A DNA stretch of 64,000 nt from assembly GCA_028641055.1 (NCBI GenBank), contig CM054062.1, forward strand, positions 173,433,642 through 173,497,641. The letters run 5' to 3'. Shown piece by piece: positions 42,767 to 55,300 of the stretch (positions are counted from its first letter, which is position 1; each line of letters starts with the position of its first letter). The notes under the pieces are model-generated. The model did not search any database, had not been told where the DNA came from, and saw only the letters and a program-made list of their open reading frames with translations. A program made the translations under genes and the position numbers. The stretch comes from Alopecurus myosuroides (Eukaryota > Streptophyta > Magnoliopsida > Poales > Poaceae).

Positions 42767-45700
42767 TCAATAGGTGGTGTTGGAGGGCATTGGAGACTTG
42801 GCTATTTCATGAAGAATTAAGGGATCTTCATCAATTATATTTCCTCAAGCCAAGTTATATGGATTATATATATCTCATACCCAATGTTCCTCCAAGCGGT
42901 AACTTGTATTTAATTCTATATACATTGAAAGTTGCTTGCTCCCTTGCATATGTTAGTTTTGTTTCTAGCATGTGTTTGTATATGTTGTGTTTCCTACTTA
43001 CCTATCTTGAGTAATCTAGTTATGTTTGTTGGTTTGCACTCCATGTACTTGTGTTCTTTGTGTTGAGCCTTCATTGCTTTCATTACTTATCTTAGTTGGC
43101 TCTTTGGGAGATTAATGGACTATCCCATTTTGGGGGAGTAATATGCTTTGCACTTTACTATCCTAAAATGTGTGTACATGAGGAATACCACTTAGTGTTG
43201 ATATATCAATATTATCTATTCTCTATGTGGTATGTCATTCTCATGAGAAATTCATTTCTAAATGTCCATTAACTTTCTCTAGTTGGATTTAATTTTGCCT
43301 CTTGTTGTTTTCAATGGATTATCACATTATGGGGGAGTAATAAGCTATGTGCATATTACAATCCTAGAAAATGTGAACATGTGAGGTATTGCCACCTAGA
43401 GTTGATATTCTAGTTATCTTGTTCCTATGTGGCATGTTTCTCAAACAAGTTCCATATTTACTTAAAAATATCTTGTGTCTCTCTTCTTTGGTATCTTGTT
43501 TGTTAGAGAGTTTCTTGTTGCCTTGCTTTTCGGTTTTTATTTGAAGCCTTCAAGAATCTCTATCTAAGCATGTTTTTTATTTTCTATCTTTTACCACATG
43601 CTTATATTTTGTGAATATGATTGTGAACAAATCTACCACCGAGAAATATCTCCATACATCTCTTGTCGTTGACAAGTTATAACAATTTGTGGTAAGTTTA
43701 TTGATCATGTTTACTTTGGCCATTGCTATAAATATTGCCTTCTTCCTTGCCAAGGATTTGTTTGGTTCAAACTCCTTTGTGTCTTCCTTGCTCTACTCAA
43801 AATTTGTTTTATGCTTTCTTGAGTTAGGAAAAGCAATGATCCCATACTTGTGCACTTGTGTTCAAAGTCATACTTCTTTGGGTTGCACTATTCTTGGGGA
43901 AGCTATCCTACTTTGAGTAGATCACCACTCCTTTAATTGGTATTGCATCTAATTGTTTTTATTTAAACATGACTAGTGTTTGAATAATATATATGGAGAG
44001 TAATGATTCCATTGTGTGCATTTTGTATTCAAATGCAAGATCATAAATAATGCACTATTATTGGAAGAACTATCCTATATGCGTTTGAACACTTGTTGTC
44101 TTTAAATTTGTTTGTTATCCCAATGACTTGTCTCTTTGGAAGACAAACACTTTTCGTCTTGGTACTTTGTGTGCTATCATGAAAAGTGTAGAGGGTTTGT
44201 TCACTCTTTTATGTTTTTTTTTGGTATCCTCTCTATGTTGGTTTCCTCAATCATGTGTTGATTTGGGTCTTGATATATTTTGGACAATTCTCTTTCTTTT
44301 CACTCTTGTGAGTGGCTTCTTGGTTTAATTAGTTCTTTGTCCAATTTGTATCTTGTTTTGGTTCTTGAAAGTTTTGTGCATGCATATTTACTATGTATAT
44401 CTTTTGGCATGATTACTTTCGTTGATCCAATATATAGGATAAACTCCATCAAATCCTAAATGGCTAAGATGTGCATGAAATTCAAATTCATATTAATATG
44501 CACATATTTACTTGGAGTTTGTCCTATGTATTGTAGTTGTTCTAACTACTTTGGACCCAATGAGTTTGGGTACCATTTTGTACTTGAATTTTGTTTTTAG
44601 GTACAATGGAGATACATTGGTTGCTTGCTCCATTCATAAGGAAGGTGTTCTCACCATGGTATTATAGGAGTCAAGCTTCGATGATTATCAAACTCGCATC
44701 CTCTTCATCACCAATGTCGTCTCGGTAACAAGTATCTATCTCATGCATACATTTCTAGATTTCAACCTTGTGTAGGTTGCTTCTTGGCATGATTTCCTTT
44801 GTTGCATTTCATTTGGTTCTTGCAAATGTCTTATCAAAAACATCTTTATTGCAAATATGAGTAAGCCGGGATGATTACATATCTAGGGGATATTTATAAT
44901 CATTTTATGATTCACCAATCCCAAGTATATTAATCTAGCAACTTCTACTCGAAGTCTCTCATATGCAATATTGATGAATTCTCAAAAACCATTTGAATAT
45001 TTTGTGATATGCGTTACCTTTCTCGAAGCATTCCAACTATCACTTTTCCCTTGTGATATTTGTGATGCTTTGATGAGTTTTGTGTGTTCATCTATATCCC
45101 CTTAAGATTAAACTAAGCTTAGTGCTTTGCTTTCAAGCAAAAATCTTATTGGTATATTAATGAACCTCTCTTGGATATCATGTTCTTCATCTTTTGTACC
45201 TATTTTGTGTGTGCATGTTTCTTTGTGGATATATATCTTTGTGATTGTTGTCCACTTAGAAACTTATACACACGATAATAGTTACATCTTTAATTGATAT
45301 CCTATCTCTTTAGTGACCACTTTTTATTGCTTTATATTCCTTGGTGGTTCCTAAAGGCACAAGCTTTGCTTTTGGTTTGGTATTCCTTTTGCATCTTAAT
45401 AAGCTTGTGGACCTATGTGTTTTATCATTTGATGGTTTGTGTGTATGGGAAAGACATGATATGCACTATGTGCCTCCTATATTGAAAGACTATGTTGATG
45501 ATTCTATCATCCTATTAGTCTCCAAAAAATGTTTTTCCTTGTCACACGCATCTATTTCGGTTGAGTAAGTATTTATTTGTCTCTTCTTGATCTTCATTGC
45601 TCAACTTTTGTTTGTTTGCAAGTTGCTTTGCTTCATCTCCAATCTATTATCTTGCTCTTGTTTGTGTTCAAAATTATCTAGAAGGGAGTGATGATTCCAT

Positions 45701-46200
45701 GTTGTGCACATTATATAGTAATTCAAATCTAACATTGTGCATGTACCTTGGGGAGTTCCCTCCTGATTTTCTAGAACACTTGGTTGATCTTATCAAAATA
45801 TTGATTTTGGTCAATCGGTTTTTCGGATCCGTTGGTTGGTTGCTTCTTTGTGAAAGTATCCTTCAATTTTACTTTGATTGTAAATCTTTGGATCCTCAAT
45901 ATAGTTTGATCTCCCTCCATCTATTCATAGTTGGAGATATGCACTTGATTTCACTCATATCATGAGGAATGCATACACTATGGGGGAGCTCTTACTATAT
46001 TGGCCTTCTAATCTTTTTGCCCATTTCGGCAATGGATGCCAATGGGGGAGAAGTTTAGAGGGTTTAAGGGAATTTGGTTTATGCTTTAGTTTCGTTCTTA
46101 AGCATTTGCCTTTCCATGCTATTGCATCCTTGCTCTTGTTTAGCATGTTTGCTTCATTCATCATATAAACCCTCGTAAAAAGGGATTGTCATCAATTACC
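42767..46200 (+). other. Non-coding internal region of the young Copia element
   Basis: 3.4 kb of AT-rich sequence that takes the place of pol. I find no RT, integrase or protease motif in any frame. Two diverged tandem segments (about 43100-43260 and 43305-43460) share a GGGGGAGTAAT block, GTGAACATG/GTGTACATG and CTATGTGGCATG/CTATGTGGTATG. Short GGGGGAG motifs recur (43132, 43332, 45980, 46051, 46205), resembling the polypurine tract at the 3' LTR. Confidence 0.75.
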
Positions 46201-46214
46201 AAAATGGGGGAGAT
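46201..46214 (+). other. Polypurine tract of the young Copia element
   Basis: AAAATGGGGGAGAT directly precedes the 3' LTR start TGAAAG at 46215. This is the standard plus-strand primer position. Confidence 0.85.
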
Positions 46215-48984
46215 TGAAAGTGCATGGTTCCCCCATATGTGGTTTTGGTAATTAATGACAATCCTTATGGACTAATGTTTGCATTGAGTTATCTTTGTAG
46301 ATCTTGTTCATAGGAAATAATGGAGTTCATGTGTTGAACTCTATTAGCTTCCTTGATGGCCATTGTTACATTCAAGGATTTATATGAAGAATGGTCATGG
46401 TTTGAGTTGAGCTTATTGCTAGTGTGTCTTGAAGAAAAGGATTAGGTGATCTTTCATTATCTTCTTCAAGAAATCATCTTTAGAAGTGAGAAGCAAAGAT
46501 ACAAGGTTGATCAAGCAAGCGATCAACACACAAAGCTACAAGTTGTACCAAGTGGGATTGTGTATCTCATGGTATGGTAAGCAATTGTCAAATATAGCTT
46601 TGTGAACTAACCCATGATATGTGTGTGTCGCATCTCTATGTGTGGTTAGGTATCTTTCCATGGGCATGAACCAAAAGGAAGATTTCATTTAGCCCATGGT
46701 CTATGTCGTCGTCAAGCGGTGTTTGTCATCTAGCTTGACGTGGAAGCTCAAGTGAAGCATCTAGAAGATATCCTATGCTTGATGCTTGCCACCCTTTTGG
46801 AGATTGTGGCCTTGTGAAGATTTGCCGAAGGGTCTCTCCCATAGTGGTGTATGGGGGAGCTAGTCTCTCCCATAATGGTGTATGGGGGAGCAACTTGCAA
46901 GTCTTCATGAAGCGGAGTTTGTGCTAGCAAGCACAATCAAGAAAGAAGATCCAACTTGAGAGAGTCAAGATCGTCATCATCTAGCTCAAGTGGAATGCTC
47001 AAGGCAAAGGTATAATCTTGATAGGTTTTCTATTTTACCGGTCTCTTGTCTTTGGGAGACCGGGTTATAGGATAGATAGTCGTACTATCAAGAGGGGCTC
47101 TCAAGTGAGTAACTCGATCGAATCGTTATGGAGAGCTCAAACCTTTGCATACTTTGCATATCATCTTTCTTGGTTCTTATTTGGCTTTTGTCTCCTTTGG
47201 GTTTTAGTGCTTGTCGTGATCTTCATGACAAGCCTTGGTTTCTCGAAAACGGATTTCGTAAGAAAAACTTGTTGCGTTTTCGGTGGTGAAAATATTCCGT
47301 TCGTCTTTGAGAATGTTCCCACACCTTCCATGTGTGGTAACTTCTCCATACTTTGAGGTATCAATATTTTCACTTTTTGTTTGGATACTCCTTGCTGTTA
47401 TCTTTCCAATGCAATTGGATTTACCTCGTTCGGAGTTCTTTTGCAAAAGTTATGGGGTTTCTAGTTCAGCCTCTCTGTTCCGGACTCAACCGGATTATTC
47501 TAGCCGGATTATTCCGGGCAACCGGATATTCCGGTTAGGGTAGTTTTGGTCCATATTCGGGACAGAGATGAGCCGGATTATTTGGAGCCGGATTATTCAT
47601 CTCAAACCGGATATTCCGGTTGTGGAGTTTGTTGCGAAAAATGGCTAAGGACTGGAAGGTTCGAGCTACTGGAGTCAACCGGATTATTTGGTCCGGATTA
47701 TTCATCCTGGACCGGATATTCCGGTTGCTGCGAAAAATGGCTAAGGACTGGAAGCTTGAACCTTCTGGAATGAACCGGATTATTTGAACCGGATTATTCG
47801 GGGCATACCGGATATTCCGGTTTGGGCAGTTTTCAGACCAATTTGCTCACTGACATGGACCGGATTATTGGTACCGGATTTTTCCAAGGGGACCGGATAT
47901 TCCGGTTAAAGTCAACAGGTTTCGAGCAGATCTTCGGATCGGATATTCCGGTCCAAACTTGGACCGGATATTCCGGTCCCAGATTCCTGCACAAACGGCT
48001 AGTTTTTGTGGGGACCTATTTAAGGGGGCTTTCTTCCCCATTGGTCCCCAAGTCTTCCAAGCACGTTTTTCCCCTTCTCTCCCACCATTGTTGACCTTGG
48101 AAAGCTTGCCCCTCTCCCAATCCCTCCTATGATTCTTGCATATCTTTGAGGGAGAAGGTAGAGGAGATCTCGATCTACATTTCCACCAATCCATCTTCCT
48201 TCTTAGTGAGGGAAACTTAGTAGATCTTGATCTTGGAGTTCTTGGTGTTTCTCCTCCATTGTTCTTCCTCTCTTATTCCCCCATAAGCATTTGTTGCTTT
48301 GTTGGAATTTGAGAGTGAAGGATTTGAGCACTTGTGCTCTTGCCATTTGCATCGGTTGCATCGGTTTGCTCTCTCCACGAGGATTCGTGGAAGTTGAAAG
48401 TTTGTGAGCTTGTTACTCTTGGGTCTTGGACCCTAGACGACTTGTGGTGTTCTTGGGAGCCTCCAATTGAGTTGTGGATGCGTGCCCCAAGATTGTGGTG
48501 ACACCGAGAGCCTCCAATTGAGTTGTGGATGCGTGCCTCGGGTTTGAAGGTTGCCAATAGTGGAAGGTGAACTAGGCCTTTGTGGCGGGGTTCATCGGAG
48601 AATAGGGTGAGGCCTTTGTGGCGTTGAGTAGGCCTTCGTGGTGAGCTCACACCCCTCCAACGAGACGTACTCCCCTTTGTGGGAGGAACTCGGGAATACA
48701 TCATCGTCTCCGTGTGCCTCGGTTATTTCTATAACCGAGCTTTTTTACTTATGCAATTTACATTGTGATAGCCTTCGAGCTTGAAGTTATATATCTTGCT
48801 ATCACCTTGTTACTTGTCTTGCTTAGCATAAGTTGTTGGTGCATCTAGTTGGCCATAGAATATTTAGGTTGTATGCTTGTTATTTTAAACACCTAGTTTA
48901 TTTCCGCATTTAGCAAGCTTTAACCGGAAAAGTTTTAATCGCCTATTCACCCCCCCCCCTCTAGGCGACGTCGTTGTCCGTTCA
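46215..48984 (+). repeat. 3' LTR of the young Copia element
   Basis: 2770 bp. Compared with the 5' LTR I see only an A for C in CTTCAAGAAATCATC near 46470 and one C fewer in the C run near 48955. It includes the second inverted-repeat array and a second copy of every short frame found in the 5' LTR. Confidence 0.92.
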
Positions 48985-49202
48985 CCTATACAACTGACAA
49001 TTGCATTAGGTGTGTTGGGGACACAAGAGACTTCTTGTATCGTACTTGCAAGGTTGCTTGAGAGGGATACCTTTGACCTCTTCCTCCCTGAGTTCGATAA
49101 ACCTTGGGTGATCCACTTAAGGGAAACTTGCTGCTGTTCGACAAACCTCTGCACTTGGAGGCCCAACATTGTCTACAAGAATAGAAGCGTGCATAGACAT
49201 CA
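48985..49202 (+). repeat. LTR of the gag-only Athila-like element, last part
   Basis: Starts with the duplicated CCTAT and continues to ATAGACATCA at 49202. The expected tRNA-Asp primer site is missing. The LTR end is followed at once by GGGGACTC, which may be the remnant of the usual CCGGGGA, so about 25 bp seem deleted. Confidence 0.75.
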
Positions 49203-49350
49203 GGGGACTCTCTCACTTCCAATCTGTTTACTTTGTTTTTGTTTTGCTTAGTTTATTTTATTTTGTCTTGTTTGCTTCTCTTTATCAAAAACACAAAAAA
49301 TTAGTTCTTATTCTAGCTGTAGTTTTATTCCCGATTTTAGTCTTGTTAAC

Positions 49351-51676
49351 ATGACTACTCCTGAGAACACTAAGTTGTGTGACTTTACTAGCACCAACAA
49401 CAATGATTTCATTAGCACACCTGTTGCTCCACCTGCTCCTACTGCTGATTTTTATGAGATAAATCCTGCCCTGTTAAACCTTGTTATGTGAGAGCAATTT
49501 TCTTGTGTTAGTGCTGATGATGCTGCTGCCCATCTTAATAATTTCGTTGAACTATGTGAGATGCAAAAAATATGAAGATGTAGATAAAGATATTATTAAA
49601 CTGAAATTGTTTCCTTTCTCTTTGAGAGGAAGAGCTAAAGAATGGTTGCTATCTTTTCCTAGAAATAGTATTGATTCTTGGACCAAGTGTAAAGATGCTT
49701 TCATTGGAAAATATTATCCTCCTGCTAAGATTATATCTTTAAGAATTAGAATTATGAATTTTAAGCAACTTGATAATGAGCATGTTGCTAAAGCTTGGGA
49801 AAGAATGAAATATTTAGTAAAGAATTGTCCCACTCCTGGACTGACTACTTGGATGATCATCCAAACCTTTTATGCAGGTCTGCATTTTTCTTCAAGAAAC
49901 CTTATGGATTCAGCTGCTGGAGGAACCTTTATGTCCATTACCTTGGGGTCGGCAGCAAACTTCTTGATGATATGATGTTAAATTATTATGAGTAGCACAC
50001 TGAGAGAGCTACAACTGGTAAGAAAGTAAATTCTGTTGAAGAAACCTAGTCTTTGAGTGATAGAGTTGTTGCTATTATGTCTATGCTTGTGAATGGCCAT
50101 GCTCCTATTGATCCAAATAATGTTCATTTAGCCTCTTTGGTTGCTCAAGAAGAGAATGTTGATGTGAACTTCATTAAAAATAATAATTTCAACACCATTG
50201 CTTATAGGAATAATTTTGGTAGCAACAATTATAGGCCATATCCTCTTAATAGTGGTAATAATGATAGAATTGGAATGTTTAATGAAAGAATTTCAGAAGT
50301 TGAAAGAGACACTAAAGAATTTATGCAAAAACAATATGAGCAAAATAAACTACTCCCTCCGTTCCTAAATATAAGATGTTCTAGCCATTACTCATGTTGT
50401 CTAGATACACACTAATATGAGTGAACATATATGCTAAAAGTTGTCTAGATACATATAGATATGTTTGGATGTAGAAAATAGCTAAAACATCTTACATTTA
50501 GGAACAGAGTGAGTATTTACTAAAACCATGGAGGAGCAATTTGTTATGCTAATAAATATCAGCTATCAACTTGAGAGTTTAAATAGAAAAATATCTGGGT
50601 TGCAAGTTAAAATTGCTCATGCTGAAACTTCCATTTCATCCATGTCTGAAGCTCAATCTTCTTTGATTAAAAGAATGACTGGCAAAACTAAAACCATAGA
50701 TGAGAATCCTTTTGCTGCTACTAATGCCATCCAAATTCGAATTGATGATAATGTTAGGATGTTAGCTGAATTGCATGCTAGATGGGAAAGAGAAGATGAA
50801 ATAGCTAGAAAGAATAATATAGCTAATGTTTGCACCATCACCACCACTAGTAAAACTGAAACTTCTCATGCTAGAAAACCTTCTACTGTGAATGGTAAGG
50901 TAATTGGTGTTGGAAACAATCCCACTTCTGCTATAAAAAATGCAAAATTGCCTGAAACTGCTAAAAATGTTCCTGATAAAAGTGCTGCAATTTTTAGAAA
51001 TATGGGAGACAATGGTCCCATTACCTTTGATAAAAATGATCTTGACTTTGATGATTGCAACATAACTGAAGTGATTAAGTACTTGCAAAATCTTGCTAGT
51101 TGTCCTAATGCTAGTGCTATGAATATGGCTTTCACAAAACATATTACAAACGCTCTCATGCAAATTAGAGAGGATGAATTAATATGTGAAGCCTCTATCC
51201 CTAGGAAGCTAGATGATGGTTTGGAACCCATTATTAGAATGAAAGTGAATGATTTTTATTGCAATGCTCTATGTGATCTTGGTGCTAGTATCTCTGTTAT
51301 GCCCAAGAAACTCTATGATATTATTGATTTACCACCGTTGGAACCTTGTTATTTGGATATTCGTCTTATTGATAATGTTAGAAAGAAACCTTTGGGGAGA
51401 GCTGATGATGTTAATATCATGGTTAATAATAATCTTATCCCCGTTGATTGTGTTGTCTTCAATATTGAATGCAATGCTTCATGTCCAATTGTTTTGGGAA
51501 GATCTTTTCTTAGAACTGTCGGTGATGTTATCGATATGAAAGAGGGGAATATTAAATTTCAGTTCCCACTCAAGAAAGGTATGGAACAATTTCCTAGAAA
51601 GAGAATAAAGTTGCCTTTTGATTCCATTATTCGAACAAGTTACAATCTGTATGCTTCTTCACTCAAAAATACTTGA
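49351..51676 (+). pseudogene. Athila-like gag-protease gene, broken and MITE-disrupted
   Basis: The frame opens at ATG 49351. Capsid-type blocks follow: LKLFPFSLRGRAKEWL near 49597, then FIGKYYPP and the ERMKYLVKNCP region. From 50516 a long open stretch ends at 51676 and contains the retropepsin-like block CDLGASISVMP (about 51270-51305, Asp-Leu-Gly-Ala in the catalytic position, as usual in plant Athila) and VLGRSFLRTVGDVID. Lesions are TGA at 49489, a frameshift near 49570 at an A run, a frameshift back near 49950, TAG at 49993 and 50047, and a MITE at 50353-50513. The protease part is in frame with the gag part across the MITE. No pol follows. Confidence 0.9.
50353..50513 (+). mobile_element. 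Stowaway MITE inside gag
   Basis: 161 bp with terminal inverted repeats CTCCCTCCGTTCCTAAATAT and ATTTAGGAACAGAGTGAG, extending to about 28 bp, flanked by a TA duplication (50351-50352 and 50514-50515). The 163 added bases shift the reading frame and bring in stop codons. The flanking frames match exactly once the MITE and one TA are left out of the count. Confidence 0.93.
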
Positions 51677-52329
51677 TTCCACTTTTTCAGGCCTAGCTAA
51701 AAGGTGTTAAAGAAAACCACTTCTTGGGAGAGAACCCATGGTTTTTTGCTTTGTTTTTCTCTGTTTTCTTTGAGTCAAGGGGTTGTATACTTCTGTATCA
51801 ACTCCTTTGTATCTTTCTTTTCATGTTTTAGTAGTGCCAAGTAAGGTTTCTGACGAGAGTTGGAGTTGGTTTTTGGATTTCTGCGCAGGAAACAGATTTC
51901 TGCTGTCCACCATAAAAAAATCATATAAATCACAGAAAATTCAGAATGACATTAAATTTGTTGTGCTTATTACTCGTCTGATTCCACAACTTTTTTTTGT
52001 TCTTTACGTTTTTCGATCTGAGCAACGTAAGTGCCCTGAAAAAAACGTCTTTACAGACTGTTCTGGTTTTGACAGATTCTGCCATTTTTCTTGCATTTTT
52101 TCTTTTGCGATGTCAAGTGGATTTCTTTGTTTCTCAAAACATCAGTGGCTGTAGCTAATGTTTAAAAGTATCAATAAGACTTGTGACCTTACATAAACCA
52201 TGGATTTTTTTTTATTGTTGCACTAACCCTCTAATGCGAATTACTCTTTGAGTGTGGCGTGAAAGAAGTTTTCAAGGGTCAAGAGAAGAGGGTGATGCCC
52301 AATGCATCCCCTTCTTCATCAACAATCTA
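51677..52329 (+). other. Post-gag untranslated region
   Basis: Follows the protease stop at once with CTAGCTAAAAGGTGTTAAAG. It is collinear with 28533-29165 of the element at 25737, including CTTGGGAGAGAACCCATGG, ACAGATTTCTGCTGTCCACC and TTTACAGACTGTTCTGG. In complete Athila elements this region comes after pol, so pol has been lost cleanly. Confidence 0.75.
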
Positions 52330-55300
52330 TGTAGCATCCCAACTTTTAATAAAGATGGAATACCTGTGTTATTGTGCTAGTCCCTGGATCAATTGCTAGC
52401 ACCACAGTACAAAATGAAATATCATGCAAATGCATCAAATTCTATTACATCGCATGATCCAGTCTTTACAAAATAGAATTACAACTTGCATAGTCTTAGA
52501 AGACTAGCAGAAAAGAAAGAAATACAGCGGAAAACATAGTACAACATTGAGCCCATCTTCTTCATGTGCCACAGGCAAAACATGTTGGCGATAGTATCGA
52601 GATCCTAAACAAAATCCTCACTCGTCTTCAGAGATATCTGCAATATGGAATATGCAGCCACAAGGGAGTCAATACAATTTAATGTATTGGAAAGTAACAC
52701 TATGGTGGATATAAATGGCAAGACTAATACTACATGCTTATTTGGCTGAGTGTAGTTTTGGCTAAGTTTTGCATAAAGCCAGTTTTCTCCTATCACTTTT
52801 GTAAAACAAACTTTTCTTTTCAAAGGGGTGGCAACATTGGATTAAGATCCAAGCACCACAATACTCTTCAGTTGGTCAAAATTTTACTTATTGAAATTGG
52901 TGATGAGATTCTTCCGTCAATCCTTGTCCAGCTGCTCATAATTGTCCATAACCGGGGACACGGCTAAGATCTTAGTTTGTTGACTCTGCAGAGGTTGTGC
53001 ACTTTCACCCTTTGTCTTCAATTAGCCCAAACATCCTATACACCCGGAGTGCATCATGGAAAGGAGAGAATTGAGACGAGATCTTTCAGAAGAAGAAGTC
53101 CAAACCCACCGGCAAGACCCGTTCCACCTATAATTTTGCTACATCTGCTTGTCAAGCCTGGGCTGAACCCTCACAACTTAATTGATCAAGACAGAGCCCA
53201 TATTGTCAAAAGGCTGCACGGGAAGCTACTAGATTTAGAGGGACATAGTAATCTCTTTGTTCCTGGGTGGCCATCCGCAAGTGACAACCTCAAGTGGAAT
53301 AACCCTTAGATAAGGGCCCTGAGGAAACACTCAACATAACCCAATCTTACCACTTCCACCCAGGTGGTTCATTCTTTAGTTATACTTAGAATTTTTCCTC
53401 AACATCTAGTAAAACAATTTGTAACATTGCATAGCATCTACCAAGTTCTAAGGCTATCAAAATAACAAGGGTAAAAGAGATGGCTACACACTACTAGGAT
53501 AATAGCATAGCATAATATAACTTAGTAAAATTTCCTATCATGCATGCTACTCAAAATCAACTAATGCATATAGAAAATAATGGGTAGTTTATGGTGTGTT
53601 ACTTGCCTTGTTGAAGTTGGTGAAGATATTCACACTCTCTTCACAAAAGATCGTTTCTCTCCGTACAATCTATTCATTGAAAACACAATAACAAAATAAA
53701 CAAACATGCTAGTAAGCAAACATACAAGTGTAGAAAACATACATAGCAACTAACATATCAAAAGGGGCTTAACCAAATTGGTTAGGACAAAGTCTAGGTT
53801 TGAGTTGAAATATTCATTCTCTAATGGTCTCATACTTGTTAAGGAAATTCCAATGGTTTACTTGGGAAGGACTAGGTGGATTTTGTAGTGATCAAACTTT
53901 ATTATAACCATACTTGTCGAGGAAGTTCCAAGAGTTCACTAAGAATAAACATATTACTTCTTCAACTAAAGTAATACATGCAAACACTTGGTCATATTCA
54001 CCTTCAAAAATATTTGAGTGATTATGTTAGTATTTTCCATTGTGGTTAGGGTAGGTCTACTAACTTCATCATCAAAGGGAAAATATTACTAAGTCTTGGG
54101 TTTTCCATTTGGGTCAATGGTTGGACAAAATAACTTGGTATTCTTCAACTTGTATGGATTTGCTTCTAGTCCTCATGTGATTGCCTTCTTGAAGATCATC
54201 ATCATGCCATCTAAGTTGTTTCCTTCCTTGGTGTGGTGCTTCTCTTGGTCTTGATAAATTCTTCTGGGCTTTCACTTCACTAATTGGTTTGGGTATGGGA
54301 TGGGCACACAATACCACTAAGTCAAGAGAAAGAAAATAGGAAGAAAGAGAGGGAGATGCTTTTCTGAATTTCTTCACACTTGTATTTCCTTGAGTTTCTT
54401 CTAGGTGTGGAGTCCAAGTATTTTCTTCAACTTCTTCATTGATCTTCCTTGTAGCTCTTCATGTTGCCACCAAGTTGATATTGAAGTTTCATTCTTGTGC
54501 TTGAGTCTTGATCTCCATTTTGCTGAGTTGGTGAATTCTTGAAGCAAGAATGGGAGAATGGAGAAGCAGATAGAATACTAAGGTGCTAGTGTTTGAGGTT
54601 CACTACTTGGTAATTTTAGGGACTTGGTCTTGGATCCAAAAATGGCCACACCAAACAATGGTAGAAAGAAATAGAAACTAAATCTAAGACATAATAACTA
54701 GATGGACTACTATGATGGATTTTTGGCTAAAATACATGGTCATGGTCCAAGGGTGTCCAAAATGGTTGGGCAAGGTTGTTTCTGGTTCAAGGTTATCAAA
54801 TGGAACAATTTTGCAAAAGGAACTATATTGAAATTATTTATAGAAATTAATCTATGTCAAAAATAATCAAATAGACAACTTAATTCTAAATTCAATTTTG
54901 ATTTGTTCAATTATTATTTTGGGACATAGGATATGAAAGTACACATCCTAAGGTTTCCAAATATATTTTATTTACAATTTTTGGATTTGTAGAATTTGAA
55001 TTATGCCAAATTTCATCAAACAAGCATATTTGAATTTGAACAAATTTAAGTTTGTCAAATTTGAATTTGGCCAGTGCCAAAAGTTTCTACATGTTTTGGT
55101 GATTTCAAAAAGTCCAAGATTGCTAAATTTGGCTAAGTGGTTGAAAAGTTATGCTGATTTGAAGTTGCAGGGGCTTTTCTGCAAATCTGCCAAAAATTCT
55201 ACCGGGAGAATTAATCCAGAAATTTCTAGGCCACGTGGCTTCCTGCGATTGGTTGGCTCTGTTGACTGTATGCTGACTGGGTTAAGTGATTGGATCTGGA

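Larger units (their letters stand above)
37620..48984 (+). mobile_element. Very young gag-only Copia element (SIRE/Maximus-like)
   Basis: A complete insertion of 11,365 bp with 5-bp target duplication CCTAT (37615-37619 and 48985-48989). LTRs are 37620-40390 and 46215-48984. The tRNA-Met primer site is at 40393, a single large gag ORF at 40445-42766, 3.4 kb of non-coding internal DNA follows, and a polypurine tract AAAATGGGGGAGAT precedes the 3' LTR. By eye the LTRs differ by one substitution and one base in a C run, so it inserted very recently. Protease, integrase, RT and RNase H are absent. The lineage is inferred from the LTR start and end, gag layout and primer site. Confidence 0.92.

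Noticed and set aside
45482..45516. YVDD followed by Ile/Leu residues in the non-coding part of the young Copia, resembling the RT catalytic motif
   Set aside because: Neighbouring residues do not match any RT block, the frame is short, and no other RT motif lies upstream or downstream. A chance match.
38131..48704. Apparent gene duplication: identical short frames near 38.1-40.1 kb and 46.7-48.7 kb
   Set aside because: They are the two LTRs of one Copia element. The same applies to the frame pairs at 10.3-14.2/15.3-19.3 kb and 52.6-57.0/58.8-63.2 kb.
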